Positions 18,903 through 28,500 of a stretch of DNA of 62,128 nt are shown in pieces. Made by a program: the position numbers and the translations under genes. The stretch covers positions 1-62,128 of the forward strand of contig NZ_JACJON010000011.1 of NCBI RefSeq assembly GCF_014695585.1, written 5' to 3'. This DNA comes from Microcoleus sp. FACHB-831. GTDB taxonomy: Bacteria > Cyanobacteriota > Cyanobacteriia > Cyanobacteriales > FACHB-T130. The first letter of the stretch is position 1. Every line of letters begins with the position of its first letter. The notes under the pieces are model-generated. The model searched no databases and was not told the origin of the DNA. It saw only the letters and a list, made by a program, of their open reading frames with translations.

Positions 18903-19937
18903 ATGAGAGCCAAACAGAAGGCTCCCGATTGCTCTGCGCCGGATGGAGGCGTAGAAGACCAAGAGCTGTTGTGGATGTGGTTGCACGCCAAAAGCGATCG
19001 CACTCGCGCTGTCTATAGAGAGGAAGCGCAGAAGTTCCTAGTTTGGATAAATAAGCCTTTAAAAGCAGCCACTTTAGTAGACCTCTACAGGTATGTTGAC
19101 AGTCGCGGGGACTTAGCACCCGCCACTAAAGCTCGGATTGTCAATACGTTGAAGTCTTTGTTTCGCTTTGCTCACGAAGCGGGCTATTGCCCCGTTAATG
19201 TGGCTTTGAAACTGAAGCCTCCTAAAGTTCGCAATCGCTTAGCCGAACGGTTACTTACCCAGCAGGACGTTGTGCGGTTAATCGAGAATGCTACAAGCTC
19301 TCGCAACAGAGTTTTGCTGCTGTTGGCTTATACAACGGGGTTAAGAGTTTCTGAGATTTGTGGCTTGAAATGGCGCGATCTGGTTGCCAAAGAGGGCGGG
19401 GGACAACTGGTGGTGCGGGGAAAAGGCGGGAAAACTCGCTACATTATGCTCCCGACTCCGGTATGGATGGCTGTGGAACGTTTAAGAGGAACGGCGAGTG
19501 CTAGTGACCCCGTGTTTACCTCGCGCAAAAAAGGGGGACATTTAAGTCGCTCGATGGTGATGCGGATTGTCCGAGCGGCGGCTCTAAAAGCCGGGATTGA
19601 CGCGCCAGTTAGTCCGCATTGGTTGAGACACGCCCACGCAAGTCATGCTCTAGAGCGAGGAGCGCCACTACATTTGGTGCAGCACACCTTAGGACACTCG
19701 CAAATTCAATCTGTCGCTGTTTATCTCCACGTTCAGCCGATGGATAGTTCGGTGAGATTTTTGATAGGAGTTGTTTCTGATGAACAAATCAATCAGGTAG
19801 AGGGTAACGAGGTGACAGAAGCGATCGCTCCGATAACAGTGGAAGTTCTACCCTCAAGTCCGATTCCAAAGCTTCTCGAATCGAGGAGTGATCAGGACAT
19901 AGAGTTCCTCAATCAAGGAATGTCGTTCTCCCTTTGA
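18903..19937 (+). CDS. Tyrosine recombinase (XerC/D-like)
   Basis: A 344-aa integrase-fold protein with all six catalytic positions: Arg-148 (TTGLRVSEI), Lys-177 (GKGGKTR), His-239 and Arg-242 (HWLRHAHASH), His-265 (LGHSQ) and nucleophile Tyr-274 (VAVYLHV). The N-terminal SAM-like core-binding domain is present. A ribosome-binding site AGGAAGG precedes the ATG. On a plasmid such enzymes often resolve multimers; here it could equally mobilise a cassette. No attachment site was recognised. The C-terminal 65 residues beyond the catalytic domain are acidic and of unknown role. Confidence 0.9.
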   Translation: MRAKQKAPDCSAPDGGVEDQELLWMWLHAKSDRTRAVYREEAQKFLVWINKPLKAATLVDLYRYVDSRGDLAPATKARIVNTLKSLFRFAHEAGYCPVNVALKLKPPKVRNRLAERLLTQQDVVRLIENATSSRNRVLLLLAYTTGLRVSEICGLKWRDLVAKEGGGQLVVRGKGGKTRYIMLPTPVWMAVERLRGTASASDPVFTSRKKGGHLSRSMVMRIVRAAALKAGIDAPVSPHWLRHAHASHALERGAPLHLVQHTLGHSQIQSVAVYLHVQPMDSSVRFLIGVVSDEQINQVEGNEVTEAIAPITVEVLPSSPIPKLLESRSDQDIEFLNQGMSFSL

Positions 19938-19954
19938 CCAACTTAGTTGTTCAA
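19934..19954 (+). terminator. Possible hairpin at the recombinase stop
   Basis: TTGACCAAC and GTTGTTCAA form an imperfect stem overlapping the recombinase stop codon, followed within ten bases by a T-rich run. It lies between converging genes. The stem is weak, so the call is tentative. Confidence 0.35.
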
Positions 19955-20056
19955 TCTGCTTATATTTTTCCACTCCTCTTATTGGATGAGTTAACGGCGC
20001 TGCGCCATCAGTGAGAAATATTAACCAAGTTGCTATTTGCTATAAAAACTAACATC

Positions 20057-21637
20057 CTAACAACTCATTCTGGAAAAATAATCTTCTAGTAACTTGTGAA
20101 TAAACCTGTACCGTCTTCCAGCCCGTTGCAGAAAGAGACGCTCAGTGCAGTAGTCAAGGAAGCGGTTATAGTTCCAATGAATGTGCCTATCTGGGATGAA
20201 AATAAGGCGGGGAATGAAGTGGTGAACTTGCTTTCCAAGGGGTTTCAACCAATCATCTAACCAAGCACCAATCTGAAGATAACACCAGGCAATACACGAA
20301 CTAATAACTATTCCAGTCTTTAAGAATTTTTCAACTAAATTACCTTCTAATAAAAGTATAAAATAAAGAATTATTCCAACTATCAACCAAAGAATTAGCT
20401 GAGGACTCATTTGAAAGATTAACCAAGAGATTATCCCAAAAGAAATAAAAGAAATTAGCCAAGTAATTAATAATACAAAAAAACTATATTCATAGGAATT
20501 TTTACCAGTTGGCACCCAATAAATTGGTGTTTTTCCTACTAAGAATTCTGTTCGGCATTCTTTCTGTAGTTGTTGCGCTAGGTATACTAGCCATCGTCTT
20601 GTTTGCTCAACACTAGGAGTCTTGTGTTTCCCGTACCACCTGTTCTGTATCTCTCGGTGCAGCATGTATTGCACATAGGCATCTAGCAAGTATTCTACGC
20701 GCTGCGCTCTTGAGGACAAGTGTTGCCATTGTGCTAGGGAAAGCAATTCGTAAGACATAGCTGTGATGTTCAACAGAAACGGAGTTCTTACTAATTCAAG
20801 CAGATTTGTATCCGGCTCTAACATCTGGCACAACTCCGTACAATCCACACTTATTAGATATTGTTGAATCTGTTCTTGAGTTAGAGGTTTTAGTTGAACA
20901 ACTGCATTCAGAGATAGTTGCCAAATATCCGGCTGCGGACTATCCTGTATATCCCCCCACAGACTGCACACTATTAGATATAACGGTTGGGTTGTTCCTT
21001 GCAACCATGCGTTAAGTTCGCGTACACAAGATTCATGTAGGCTCGGCTCTACTTCATCCAAGCCATCTAGTAATGGTAGTAGTTGCTTGTTGTCAAGCAA
21101 TTGCTTTCCAAGATTCTTTCTTACTCCATACTTCAACTTCAGTTCATCTACCAACCAATCTGTCATTGGTTGATGTGAGTTTTTCCAAGAGCAAAGGTCA
21201 AACAATACTGGAATAGGATAGTTTATATCTGCTTCCGCCCGTCGGATCATTTCCTTCGCCAAATTGAGCATTGTGGTAGTCTTACCAGAGCCTGTCTTTC
21301 CACGAATTAGCAGCTTACCTGCAACATCCATCCGCTCAAAAATCTCCAGAATACTCGTCTTTGATGTCACTAACTCAAACTGGGAACCACCTGTTTTGAT
21401 CTCCACATCCCATAGACGCTCAATCCGCTCTAACTGCACCGGCTTACCCAGATTAATCAAAGCAACGTTGTGCAGTGAACTTTGTATGCGTACTTCCACT
21501 TCGTCCTTTACGGCTTGTAATAACACTTGCTCTCTACATGGACGATTTAAGTACCCTTTAAAATCGATAGATGTAGTTTTAGACTTATTCATGACATATT
21601 GGTTATGCTCTTGATTTGGGCTTTCATATTTTGGCAC
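20057..21637 (-). CDS. NACHT NTPase with C-terminal membrane segments
   Basis: A 526-aa protein with a GTG start 14 bases after the SLATT-like gene (GGAG five bases before the GTG). The NACHT core shows Walker A GKTGSGKTT, Walker B LLPLLDGLDEV and a helical extension. Residues about 395-465 form two to three hydrophobic segments (FFVLLITWLISFISFGIISW and a second after it). The C-terminal RRYRFIHKLLEDYFS is the conserved end of NACHT proteins of this type, close to the end of the ATPase module, so there is no large sensor domain. Coupled expression with a two-helix membrane protein points to a membrane-disrupting immune system. The trigger is unknown. Confidence 0.85.
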   Translation of the reverse strand: MPKYESPNQEHNQYVMNKSKTTSIDFKGYLNRPCREQVLLQAVKDEVEVRIQSSLHNVALINLGKPVQLERIERLWDVEIKTGGSQFELVTSKTSILEIFERMDVAGKLLIRGKTGSGKTTTMLNLAKEMIRRAEADINYPIPVLFDLCSWKNSHQPMTDWLVDELKLKYGVRKNLGKQLLDNKQLLPLLDGLDEVEPSLHESCVRELNAWLQGTTQPLYLIVCSLWGDIQDSPQPDIWQLSLNAVVQLKPLTQEQIQQYLISVDCTELCQMLEPDTNLLELVRTPFLLNITAMSYELLSLAQWQHLSSRAQRVEYLLDAYVQYMLHREIQNRWYGKHKTPSVEQTRRWLVYLAQQLQKECRTEFLVGKTPIYWVPTGKNSYEYSFFVLLITWLISFISFGIISWLIFQMSPQLILWLIVGIILYFILLLEGNLVEKFLKTGIVISSCIAWCYLQIGAWLDDWLKPLGKQVHHFIPRLIFIPDRHIHWNYNRFLDYCTERLFLQRAGRRYRFIHKLLEDYFSRMSC

Positions 21638-21650
21638 TTAACTCCATCCT

Positions 21651-22133
21651 TTATTGTTTTGAATTATCGCGATCAAGTTCTGCTTCGATTTCTCCCACTT
21701 TCTTGATTATGTTGTAATATTCTTCTCTTAATTTTTTTAATTCTGTTTCATCTGTATCCTTTCCCAAACTTGAGATACTAGACTCAATGATCATCAAATC
21801 CATTTCAGCCTGCTTATATTTTCCAGCCTTTCCTCTAACACGGAATTCTCTATGTGCCGATTGAGTAGCAACTGCTGCTGAGCCAGTTAGTGCTATTCCG
21901 AATTTGAGCCAATTTTTTAAAGATTCACTGTCAATCACCCCTAAAATTGTAGTAATTGCAGTAAGAGTGACACCAGTTACAGTTAAACCAATATTCCACC
22001 AATGATTGACATTTCGTAGCCTACACACCACAAGAGTCCGGAAATTACTTACTTCTGTCAAAAGAGCTTCTCTTCTTTTAGAAAAGTTCTCATTAGAATT
22101 GCTTTCAAACTCTAAAATATTTTTTTCCATCAT
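21651..22133 (-). CDS. SLATT/DUF4231-like two-helix membrane protein
   Basis: A 160-aa protein with two hydrophobic helices (NIGLTVTGVTLTAITTILGV and FGIALTGSAAVATQ) flanked by basic residues and followed by a long charged helix. This is the layout of SLATT and DUF4231 proteins, which are predicted pore-forming effectors in bacterial conflict systems. It directly precedes the NACHT gene (14-base gap), suggesting that the NTPase controls the pore. The family assignment rests on topology and composition and needs a profile search. Confidence 0.65.
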   Translation of the reverse strand: MMEKNILEFESNSNENFSKRREALLTEVSNFRTLVVCRLRNVNHWWNIGLTVTGVTLTAITTILGVIDSESLKNWLKFGIALTGSAAVATQSAHREFRVRGKAGKYKQAEMDLMIIESSISSLGKDTDETELKKLREEYYNIIKKVGEIEAELDRDNSKQ

Positions 22134-22329
22134 TTGTTGATTTTAACTAAAAACTGTAAAGCTATATCTTTACTCAACTGATTTTGGTTGAGCGATAACT
22201 CCTGTTTACTCTTAGGAAACTATGAGCAATCGTTCTGTTCTATCGATTGCAACAGCAAGCCCAAAATTATCTTTTCATTAGAAGAAACTATCTTGCTAAA
22301 TTACAGAATGAATAATCTAATTTTGCTAC

Positions 22330-23316
22330 TTATCCATTTAATGCTTCTTGATAAACTGGAATTGTATGATTATCAGAAACACTTCCTTTTTGAGTCGTAA
22401 AGTAGAGGGGTTCACCAATATGTTGATAGTCCATTTTTGAAAGATGATTTTTCCAAAGCCCGGTAATGCCTGCTAGAGATGCTCTAAGAGTTAGAAGTTT
22501 AGTTGCTAAAGGAATGGTAGGAACAAGATCCTCACTATTAGCAATTCGATAGCATTCTAAGTTTTCAAATTGTTGAGCAAATCTTTGATCTCCTACTCTC
22601 GGACTAGCAAAAGTATAAAGAATGGGAGGATTAAAAGAATTCATTTTGCTGATATGCAGTGCAGCTATAGTTGCTAAAGCTCCACCTAAACTATGACCTG
22701 TTACGAATATTTGGGAATCTTGTGCAAGATTATTGAGAGTTGTTTCAACACTCTCTTTCATTGAGGGGCGATCATTAGCAGGAGTACCATCCAACAAACC
22801 TCCTCGATCCAAACGAGTATATGTTCTGTAAAATCCTCGATGAACTTCGCCTATATCTTGCGCTAAAATACCTAAATTAAATTTGTCATGCTCTTTCATT
22901 ATTGAATCTGTATCCTCTAAAAATGGATCGTCATCATCATCCAAAGCTATCTGACGATTTAGAGGAAGTGATAGATCAAGAAATGGTTCCTGACAAGCTT
23001 TAAAATTAGAGATCCACTCAGCAGAATTCATTGTCCCACGAAACACTACAAAAATATTATTTTCTTGCTGGGCAATGAAACCAAATGGAACTCTCCTTCT
23101 AATTGCTAAAAAATACTGTGCAAAACCTAGATATTTGAGGACATTATATCTTTTACCATTAAGAATGATGGGTCTTCTATAATCTGTATCCCAATTCCAT
23201 TCCGGTTCAGCTTTCGCTTGAGCGTAACGCTTATGAGCTTCTTCCACTAAATCTAGTAACTCGACTGCGCGTTCTAACTCGAATCTAGAGTTTTGGGAAA
23301 CTTTAATTTTAGACAT
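22330..23316 (-). CDS. Class 3 lipase (alpha/beta hydrolase)
   Basis: A 328-aa lipase. FRGT (residues 93-96) is the conserved oxyanion-side motif, GHSLGG (207-212) holds nucleophile Ser-209, Asp follows in FASPRVGD, and His is in DYQHIGEPLYF. The N-terminal part is a normal lid region with a run of aspartates (residues 126-130). No signal peptide is seen, so it acts inside the cell or is released. It lies 197 bases upstream of the SLATT-NACHT pair in the same direction and might share their transcript. Intracellular lipases can be immune effectors, but a metabolic lipase is equally possible. Confidence 0.85.
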   Translation of the reverse strand: MSKIKVSQNSRFELERAVELLDLVEEAHKRYAQAKAEPEWNWDTDYRRPIILNGKRYNVLKYLGFAQYFLAIRRRVPFGFIAQQENNIFVVFRGTMNSAEWISNFKACQEPFLDLSLPLNRQIALDDDDDPFLEDTDSIMKEHDKFNLGILAQDIGEVHRGFYRTYTRLDRGGLLDGTPANDRPSMKESVETTLNNLAQDSQIFVTGHSLGGALATIAALHISKMNSFNPPILYTFASPRVGDQRFAQQFENLECYRIANSEDLVPTIPLATKLLTLRASLAGITGLWKNHLSKMDYQHIGEPLYFTTQKGSVSDNHTIPVYQEALNG

Positions 23317-23629
23317 TGAACATTTCCTCTATTGATATTTAGCAAAAAACATTTAAATTGACCTTAATCAACCTTCAATTTGTTTTTGATAAAACTTGAA
23401 CCAAGTCTGAAAAATTTTCATTGTCTGATGTTTTATTGAGCTTTATTAATTAGAGAAACAAAAACTTCCAAAGAAGGAGCAATAGGTTGAAGAATTGAGT
23501 TGTGGATGATTTCTCAGTGGAAGCGATCGCCCTACGCTTGTACTAAGGGAAGATGCGATCGCCGTAGCTGGTAAGGTGCGATAGGTTTATTGATAAGGCA
23601 CCCTACTCAAATGGCTTTTGCAAAAGAGC
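23317..23629. other. Intergenic, HIP1 copies only
   Basis: This stretch between the lysozyme stop and lipase start contains two HIP1-like sites (near 23523-23530 and 23557-23564). I see no gene, clear hairpin or repeat in it. Confidence 0.5.
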
Positions 23630-25138
23630 TTATGAAGGCTCGGGACAAGTCCCAAGTCCCCAATCTACATAGAGGTCACGCGGATCTGTTTCCCTTAGCC
23701 AAGTGACCAGTCGCTTATAGTCAGTAACATTGCTCACTCCAATACAACCTACTGTTCCAGGACTCCCTTTTGTTTTATTCCAGTCAATGTGAATTTCAAT
23801 AGCACTACGCCCTGTGGTACCAGGTTCTTTGTAAGATAATGGAACTGTGACTGGTCCTAGCCCCTTAACAGCAAAAAGTTTACCATGATAATTATCTTTG
23901 CCATCAGCCCATAGAATGTTGTGGATAAACCATTTACCCTCCGGAAGTGGTTCCATAGAACCTGATTTGCTGTTTTTTCCGGTACGAAAAACTTGTTTGT
24001 TGGGTTGCCCTGAACAAACTTCTAAACGATCATTGAGCTTTCCATCTTTGATATATTCAAGCTGTAAGATAAAACAACCATGTCCGTCTTTTCTCTTAGT
24101 TTTAGTTAAACGCAGATAGGTTTTTCCTTTGCGTGTTTCTGGTGTAATTTTTTGAGGTTTTCCCCATAAGTTACTCCATGTTATTTCACCTACTTTTCCA
24201 TCTGCTTCTATAACACCAAAATAATCGGATTGAAAGGCTCTGACTGCCTCATCAGTTGTTATATCAAAAAGTCCATGAACTGTTTCAAGATAATAACTAA
24301 GTTCCCTCAAGCGTTCTTGAAGTATCTTGACATCTTCACCTTCAGCACCTCGAACTAATAGGCGACCAGGAAATGGTATTGGTGTGCTGGGGCTGATAAT
24401 TGGTTGTGCTTTTCCAGAAAATGAAATACGTTCTCCTTTAGGAATATCATTTTCTTTAGGCGCAAGACGAAAATCGATTGCATTGGGATATTGCTGTAAG
24501 ACAGCTATTAAATCTTCTTTATTGGGTCGCTCCAAAGTTACGATCTCAATAACTTCACTAGTAGTACCACCCTTCCACGCAACAATTACATTTTTGTCGC
24601 CATCTCGATAACCCTCAAGCCAAGTGACCTGTTCCTGTGGAGAAGGCGTTGTATCAACCTCAATGGGAGTTCCACCAATTTCAGTAGATTCAAAAAGTGC
24701 TTTTTCCTCAGCCCTGCGCTTAACTAAACCATTAAGAACTTGTAATTTCCCCTTAACAGTTGCTTTATTCCATCTGGGAAACTCATTCGCAGCCCCTAAA
24801 TAATTGGCTTTATTCAGCTCTTTTAAGAGGGTACTCTGTCCTAATGCTCCATCCCCTAAGTTGTAACAGAATGAAACCAGCGCATCAAATTGGTTTTGGT
24901 TTAAAGAAGCTGTAACTAATTTTTCTACTTTTTGAGCAAACTTACTACACTCATCGAGCAAATAAGCTTCTGCTTGCTGTTCTGTAATTTCATTTCCTAG
25001 CTTAACTTTCTGTCCATTGGGATAGCGAATTGTTCCATAGCCAATTGTTGGTATCCCCGCAGGATCTAAATAAGCTGTGAGGTATAATCCCTCAAATTTT
25101 TTAATTAAATCCAAACCTTTTTGTGAAATCTGCATCAT
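23630..25138 (-). CDS. GH24 lysozyme / peptidoglycan-binding / YkuD-like fusion
   Basis: A 502-aa three-domain protein. Residues 1-150 match T4-type lysozyme, with the triad spaced as in the family: Glu-16, Asp-25 and Thr-31. Residues about 265-330 form a PG-binding_1 repeat (VKILQERLRELSYYLE, AVRAFQSDYFG). The last 150 residues carry H-x-D-W then PGTVGCIGV, resembling the His...S/T-x-G-C site of L,D-transpeptidases (YkuD fold); the spacing and final residue differ from the standard motif. There is no signal peptide, so release would need lysis or a phage-like route. No other phage gene is nearby. It is divergent from the WD40 gene. Confidence 0.8.
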   Translation of the reverse strand: MMQISQKGLDLIKKFEGLYLTAYLDPAGIPTIGYGTIRYPNGQKVKLGNEITEQQAEAYLLDECSKFAQKVEKLVTASLNQNQFDALVSFCYNLGDGALGQSTLLKELNKANYLGAANEFPRWNKATVKGKLQVLNGLVKRRAEEKALFESTEIGGTPIEVDTTPSPQEQVTWLEGYRDGDKNVIVAWKGGTTSEVIEIVTLERPNKEDLIAVLQQYPNAIDFRLAPKENDIPKGERISFSGKAQPIISPSTPIPFPGRLLVRGAEGEDVKILQERLRELSYYLETVHGLFDITTDEAVRAFQSDYFGVIEADGKVGEITWSNLWGKPQKITPETRKGKTYLRLTKTKRKDGHGCFILQLEYIKDGKLNDRLEVCSGQPNKQVFRTGKNSKSGSMEPLPEGKWFIHNILWADGKDNYHGKLFAVKGLGPVTVPLSYKEPGTTGRSAIEIHIDWNKTKGSPGTVGCIGVSNVTDYKRLVTWLRETDPRDLYVDWGLGTCPEPS

Positions 25139-25505
25139 ACTCTCTACTATTCTCCCTTTTTGACTTTAGAAGAAGGAATTATCTTCCTGAATTCCCCTAT
25201 CAAAACCCACACCCGATCGCACTGTCGGTGAGAAAAGGTGAGTTCTTCCCATAGAGGGATGTAAAGTTTATGCAAGCTTGCTGACAGAATCCGGAAGACG
25301 AGCAAATTTAATCTTTAGGTCAAAATCACTAAGGATCGCGGGAGAGAACACTGGACGCTACCGAAAACACACTGCCGATCGCGAAACACAGCTCATTTAG
25401 TAAGTGAGAAAAAGCAATTTCATTCCGGAGAGAGAATTAAATTTCCTGTAGCTTGGCTCATTAGCAGCCGAAAACTCAGTAAATTTAACCCATACATCAA
25501 GGTTG
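25139..25505. other. Divergent promoter region between lysozyme and WD40 genes
   Basis: These 367 bases must hold promoters for both divergent genes. They contain HIP1-like sites (near 25216 and 25377), and the short repeat AAGGAATTATCTTCCT near 25174-25189. No small gene is evident. Confidence 0.45.
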
Positions 25506-28500
25506 ATGGCGATGACAGGACAAGAAGCGCTTACCCTGGTTGATACGCTGCTACACTCTGCCAATCAACATCAAGGACTCAATGATGTTCAATCGGAAGT
25601 CTTTCTGCAAACTTGGGCGGGACGTTCCTACAAGGAGATTGCCGATCAGTTAGGTTATCAACTCGACTACATCAAACAAGTTGGTTCGCAGTTGTGGCGA
25701 AGTCTCTCCCAAATCCTCGGCGAACCTGTCTCAAAGCGCAATCTTCAAGCCGTTTTGCGTCGCTACCAACAGTCGCAACAAGCTGCAAACGCATTACCTG
25801 TTATTCAAGGCAAGCAAGATTGGGGTGAAGCGCCTGACGTTTCCCGATTTTATGGGCGGCAAGGGGAACTGCAAACCTTAGAAACTTGGATTCTTGAGGA
25901 CTGCTGCCGTGCAATTGGAATCTTTGGACTCGGTGGGATGGGCAAAACTGCCCTCTCGGTGAAACTCGCTCAACAAGTACAATCCCAATTTGACTGTGTG
26001 GTTTGGCGCAGTTTGCAGCAAGCACCGCCCTTAGAACTCATCCTCAGCGAAATTTTGCCCATTTTTGCGGGTACAGAAGTCGTCAGTGACTGCTCAATTA
26101 ATACCTTAATGAAACAGCTGCACACCAAACACTGTTTGTTAGTACTCGATAACGTCGAGTCCATCTTGCAAGACGGAAATCGCAGCGGACAATATCAACC
26201 GGGTTACGAACCTTACCGCCAGCTATTCGATCGCATCTGTGACGAACCCCACCAAAGTTGCCTGATTTTAACCGGACGAGACAAACCCAGCGGATTTACT
26301 ATACGGGAAGGAAAAAACCTCCCGGTGCGATCGCTACAACTGCAAGGACTCCCAGGAGAAGATGGTCAGCAAATCCTCATCGCCAAAGGCTTAGACGCAA
26401 CTGATTCACAACGAGTAGCCCTTGTCAAGTACTTCGGTGGAAATCCCCTAGCTCTCAAAATTGCAGCAACAACCATTCAAACCCTGTTTGGCGGCAATAG
26501 TCAGGCATTTTTAGCCCAAGGTCGAGCTGTTTTTAGTGATTTGTGGGACTTACTCGAACAACAGTTTGAGCGCTTATCTCCCCTACAACAACAAATTATG
26601 TACTGGCTGGCGATTAACCGAGAAGGGGTAATAGTAGCAAAGTTACAGGAAGAAATCCTGTACAAAGTACCTTGGCGAGAGTTACTAGAAGCGCTAGAGG
26701 CACTTCAGGCGCGATCGCTCATCCAAGAAGCGCATATTGAAACAGGAAACGGGAACCTAACGCAACAACCCGTGATTATGGAGTATGTCACGGAACGATT
26801 CATCCAAACCATTGAGCAAGAAATTACGACGGGCAACCTGAATCTATTTAGAACCCATGCCTTAATAGAAGCCCAGACTCAAGACTACTTGCGCGATGCC
26901 CAAATTCAACTGATTTTACACCCCTTAACCGAGCGACTTTTAACCCACTTTGCAACACCAGCTCAACTTGAGAAGCACCTCTGCCAGATTTTAGCCTCAT
27001 TGCAACATCAAGCAGTGACACAGACAGGTTATGCAGGGGGCAATCTGCTCAATTTATTCTGTTACCTGAAGACAGAACTCAAAGGCTTTGATTTTTCTCA
27101 TCTGGTGATTCGTCAAGCTTACTTAGCCAATGCCGTACTGCACGACGTTGATTTTACCAATACTCAAATTAGCCAAACAGTCTTTGCTGAAACCTTTGGC
27201 GGCATAGTCGGTGTAACATTTAGCCCAGATGGCAAGCATTTAGCCACCAGCGACACCAAAGGCGAAATTCAAATTTGGGATACTTGCACCGGAGAGCAAC
27301 TCATTCGCTGTCGAGGACACCAACATTGGACGTGGGCAGTTGCCTTTAGTCCAGACGGACGGTATCTTGCTAGTGCCAGTGATGATTATCTGGTCAAATT
27401 ATGGGAGGTTGAAACTGGGCTATGTCTGCAAACATACAAAGGGCATACCTACTCAGTTAATGCCGTTGCCTTTAGTCCAGATGGGCAAATCATCGCCAGT
27501 TGTGGGCAAGATGCAACCATTCGTCTGTGGTCAGTTGCCCATGTAGAGGCGAGTTTAGCCGATAAATTTGAGAACAACCCATCAATTACGAATCAAAACC
27601 CGCCTTTGCCAGAAATTCAGACCTTAATGGGTCATCAAGGTCGAGTTTGGTCAATTGCTTTTAGTCCAGATGGTCAAACCCTAGCCAGCGGCGGAGAAGA
27701 TTGTACGATTCGACTGTGGGATGTCGCTACAGGAATTTGCCACAGCGTTTGGCAAGCGCACAGTCGCTGGGTGCGGTCAGTAGCATTTAGTACCGACGGT
27801 CAAACCCTTGCCAGTAGCAGCTATGACCAGACGATTAAACTGTGGGATGTCAAAACCCAAAACTGCCTCAAAATCTTGCGCGGACATCGACAGGCAGTAA
27901 GTGCGATCGCATTTAGTCCTGACAGTCAGCAATTGGCAAGTAGCAGTTTTGACCGCACCGTGAAATTGTGGGACGTGCAGACTGGAGAATGCCTGAAAAC
28001 CTTTCTAGGACACACTAACAGAGTTTGGACAGTTGCGTATCATCCCAACGGGCAACAACTTGCTAGTGGCGGCGACGACCATGCGACCAAATTCTGGAAC
28101 CTTAAAACAGGACGTTGTACGAAAACCTTTAAAGGACATACCAATGCCGTGCTATCCCTTGCCTTGAGTCCCGATCGTAGCTATCTAGCCAGTGGTCACG
28201 AAGACCAGACCGTAAGATTGTGGAACATTAAAAGCGGTACTCTGGTAGAAACATTACGGGAGCATACCAACCGAGTTTGGTCGGTGGCGTTTCAACCTGC
28301 CAGTCAACACCCAATACTTGCTAGTGGCAGCGCTGACTATACCATCAAATTATGGGACTGGGAGTTAGGTAACTGCTTGCAAACCTTATACGGTCATACC
28401 AGTTGGGTGTGGAGCATTGCCTTTAATCCTAATGGAACCCAACTGGCAAGTGGCAGCTATGACCAAACTGTTAAACTATGGAACATTAGCACGGGTGAAT

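Noticed and set aside
23630-25138. Lysozyme gene as evidence of a prophage
   Set aside because: No capsid, tail, terminase, portal or holin gene is present anywhere in the sequence.
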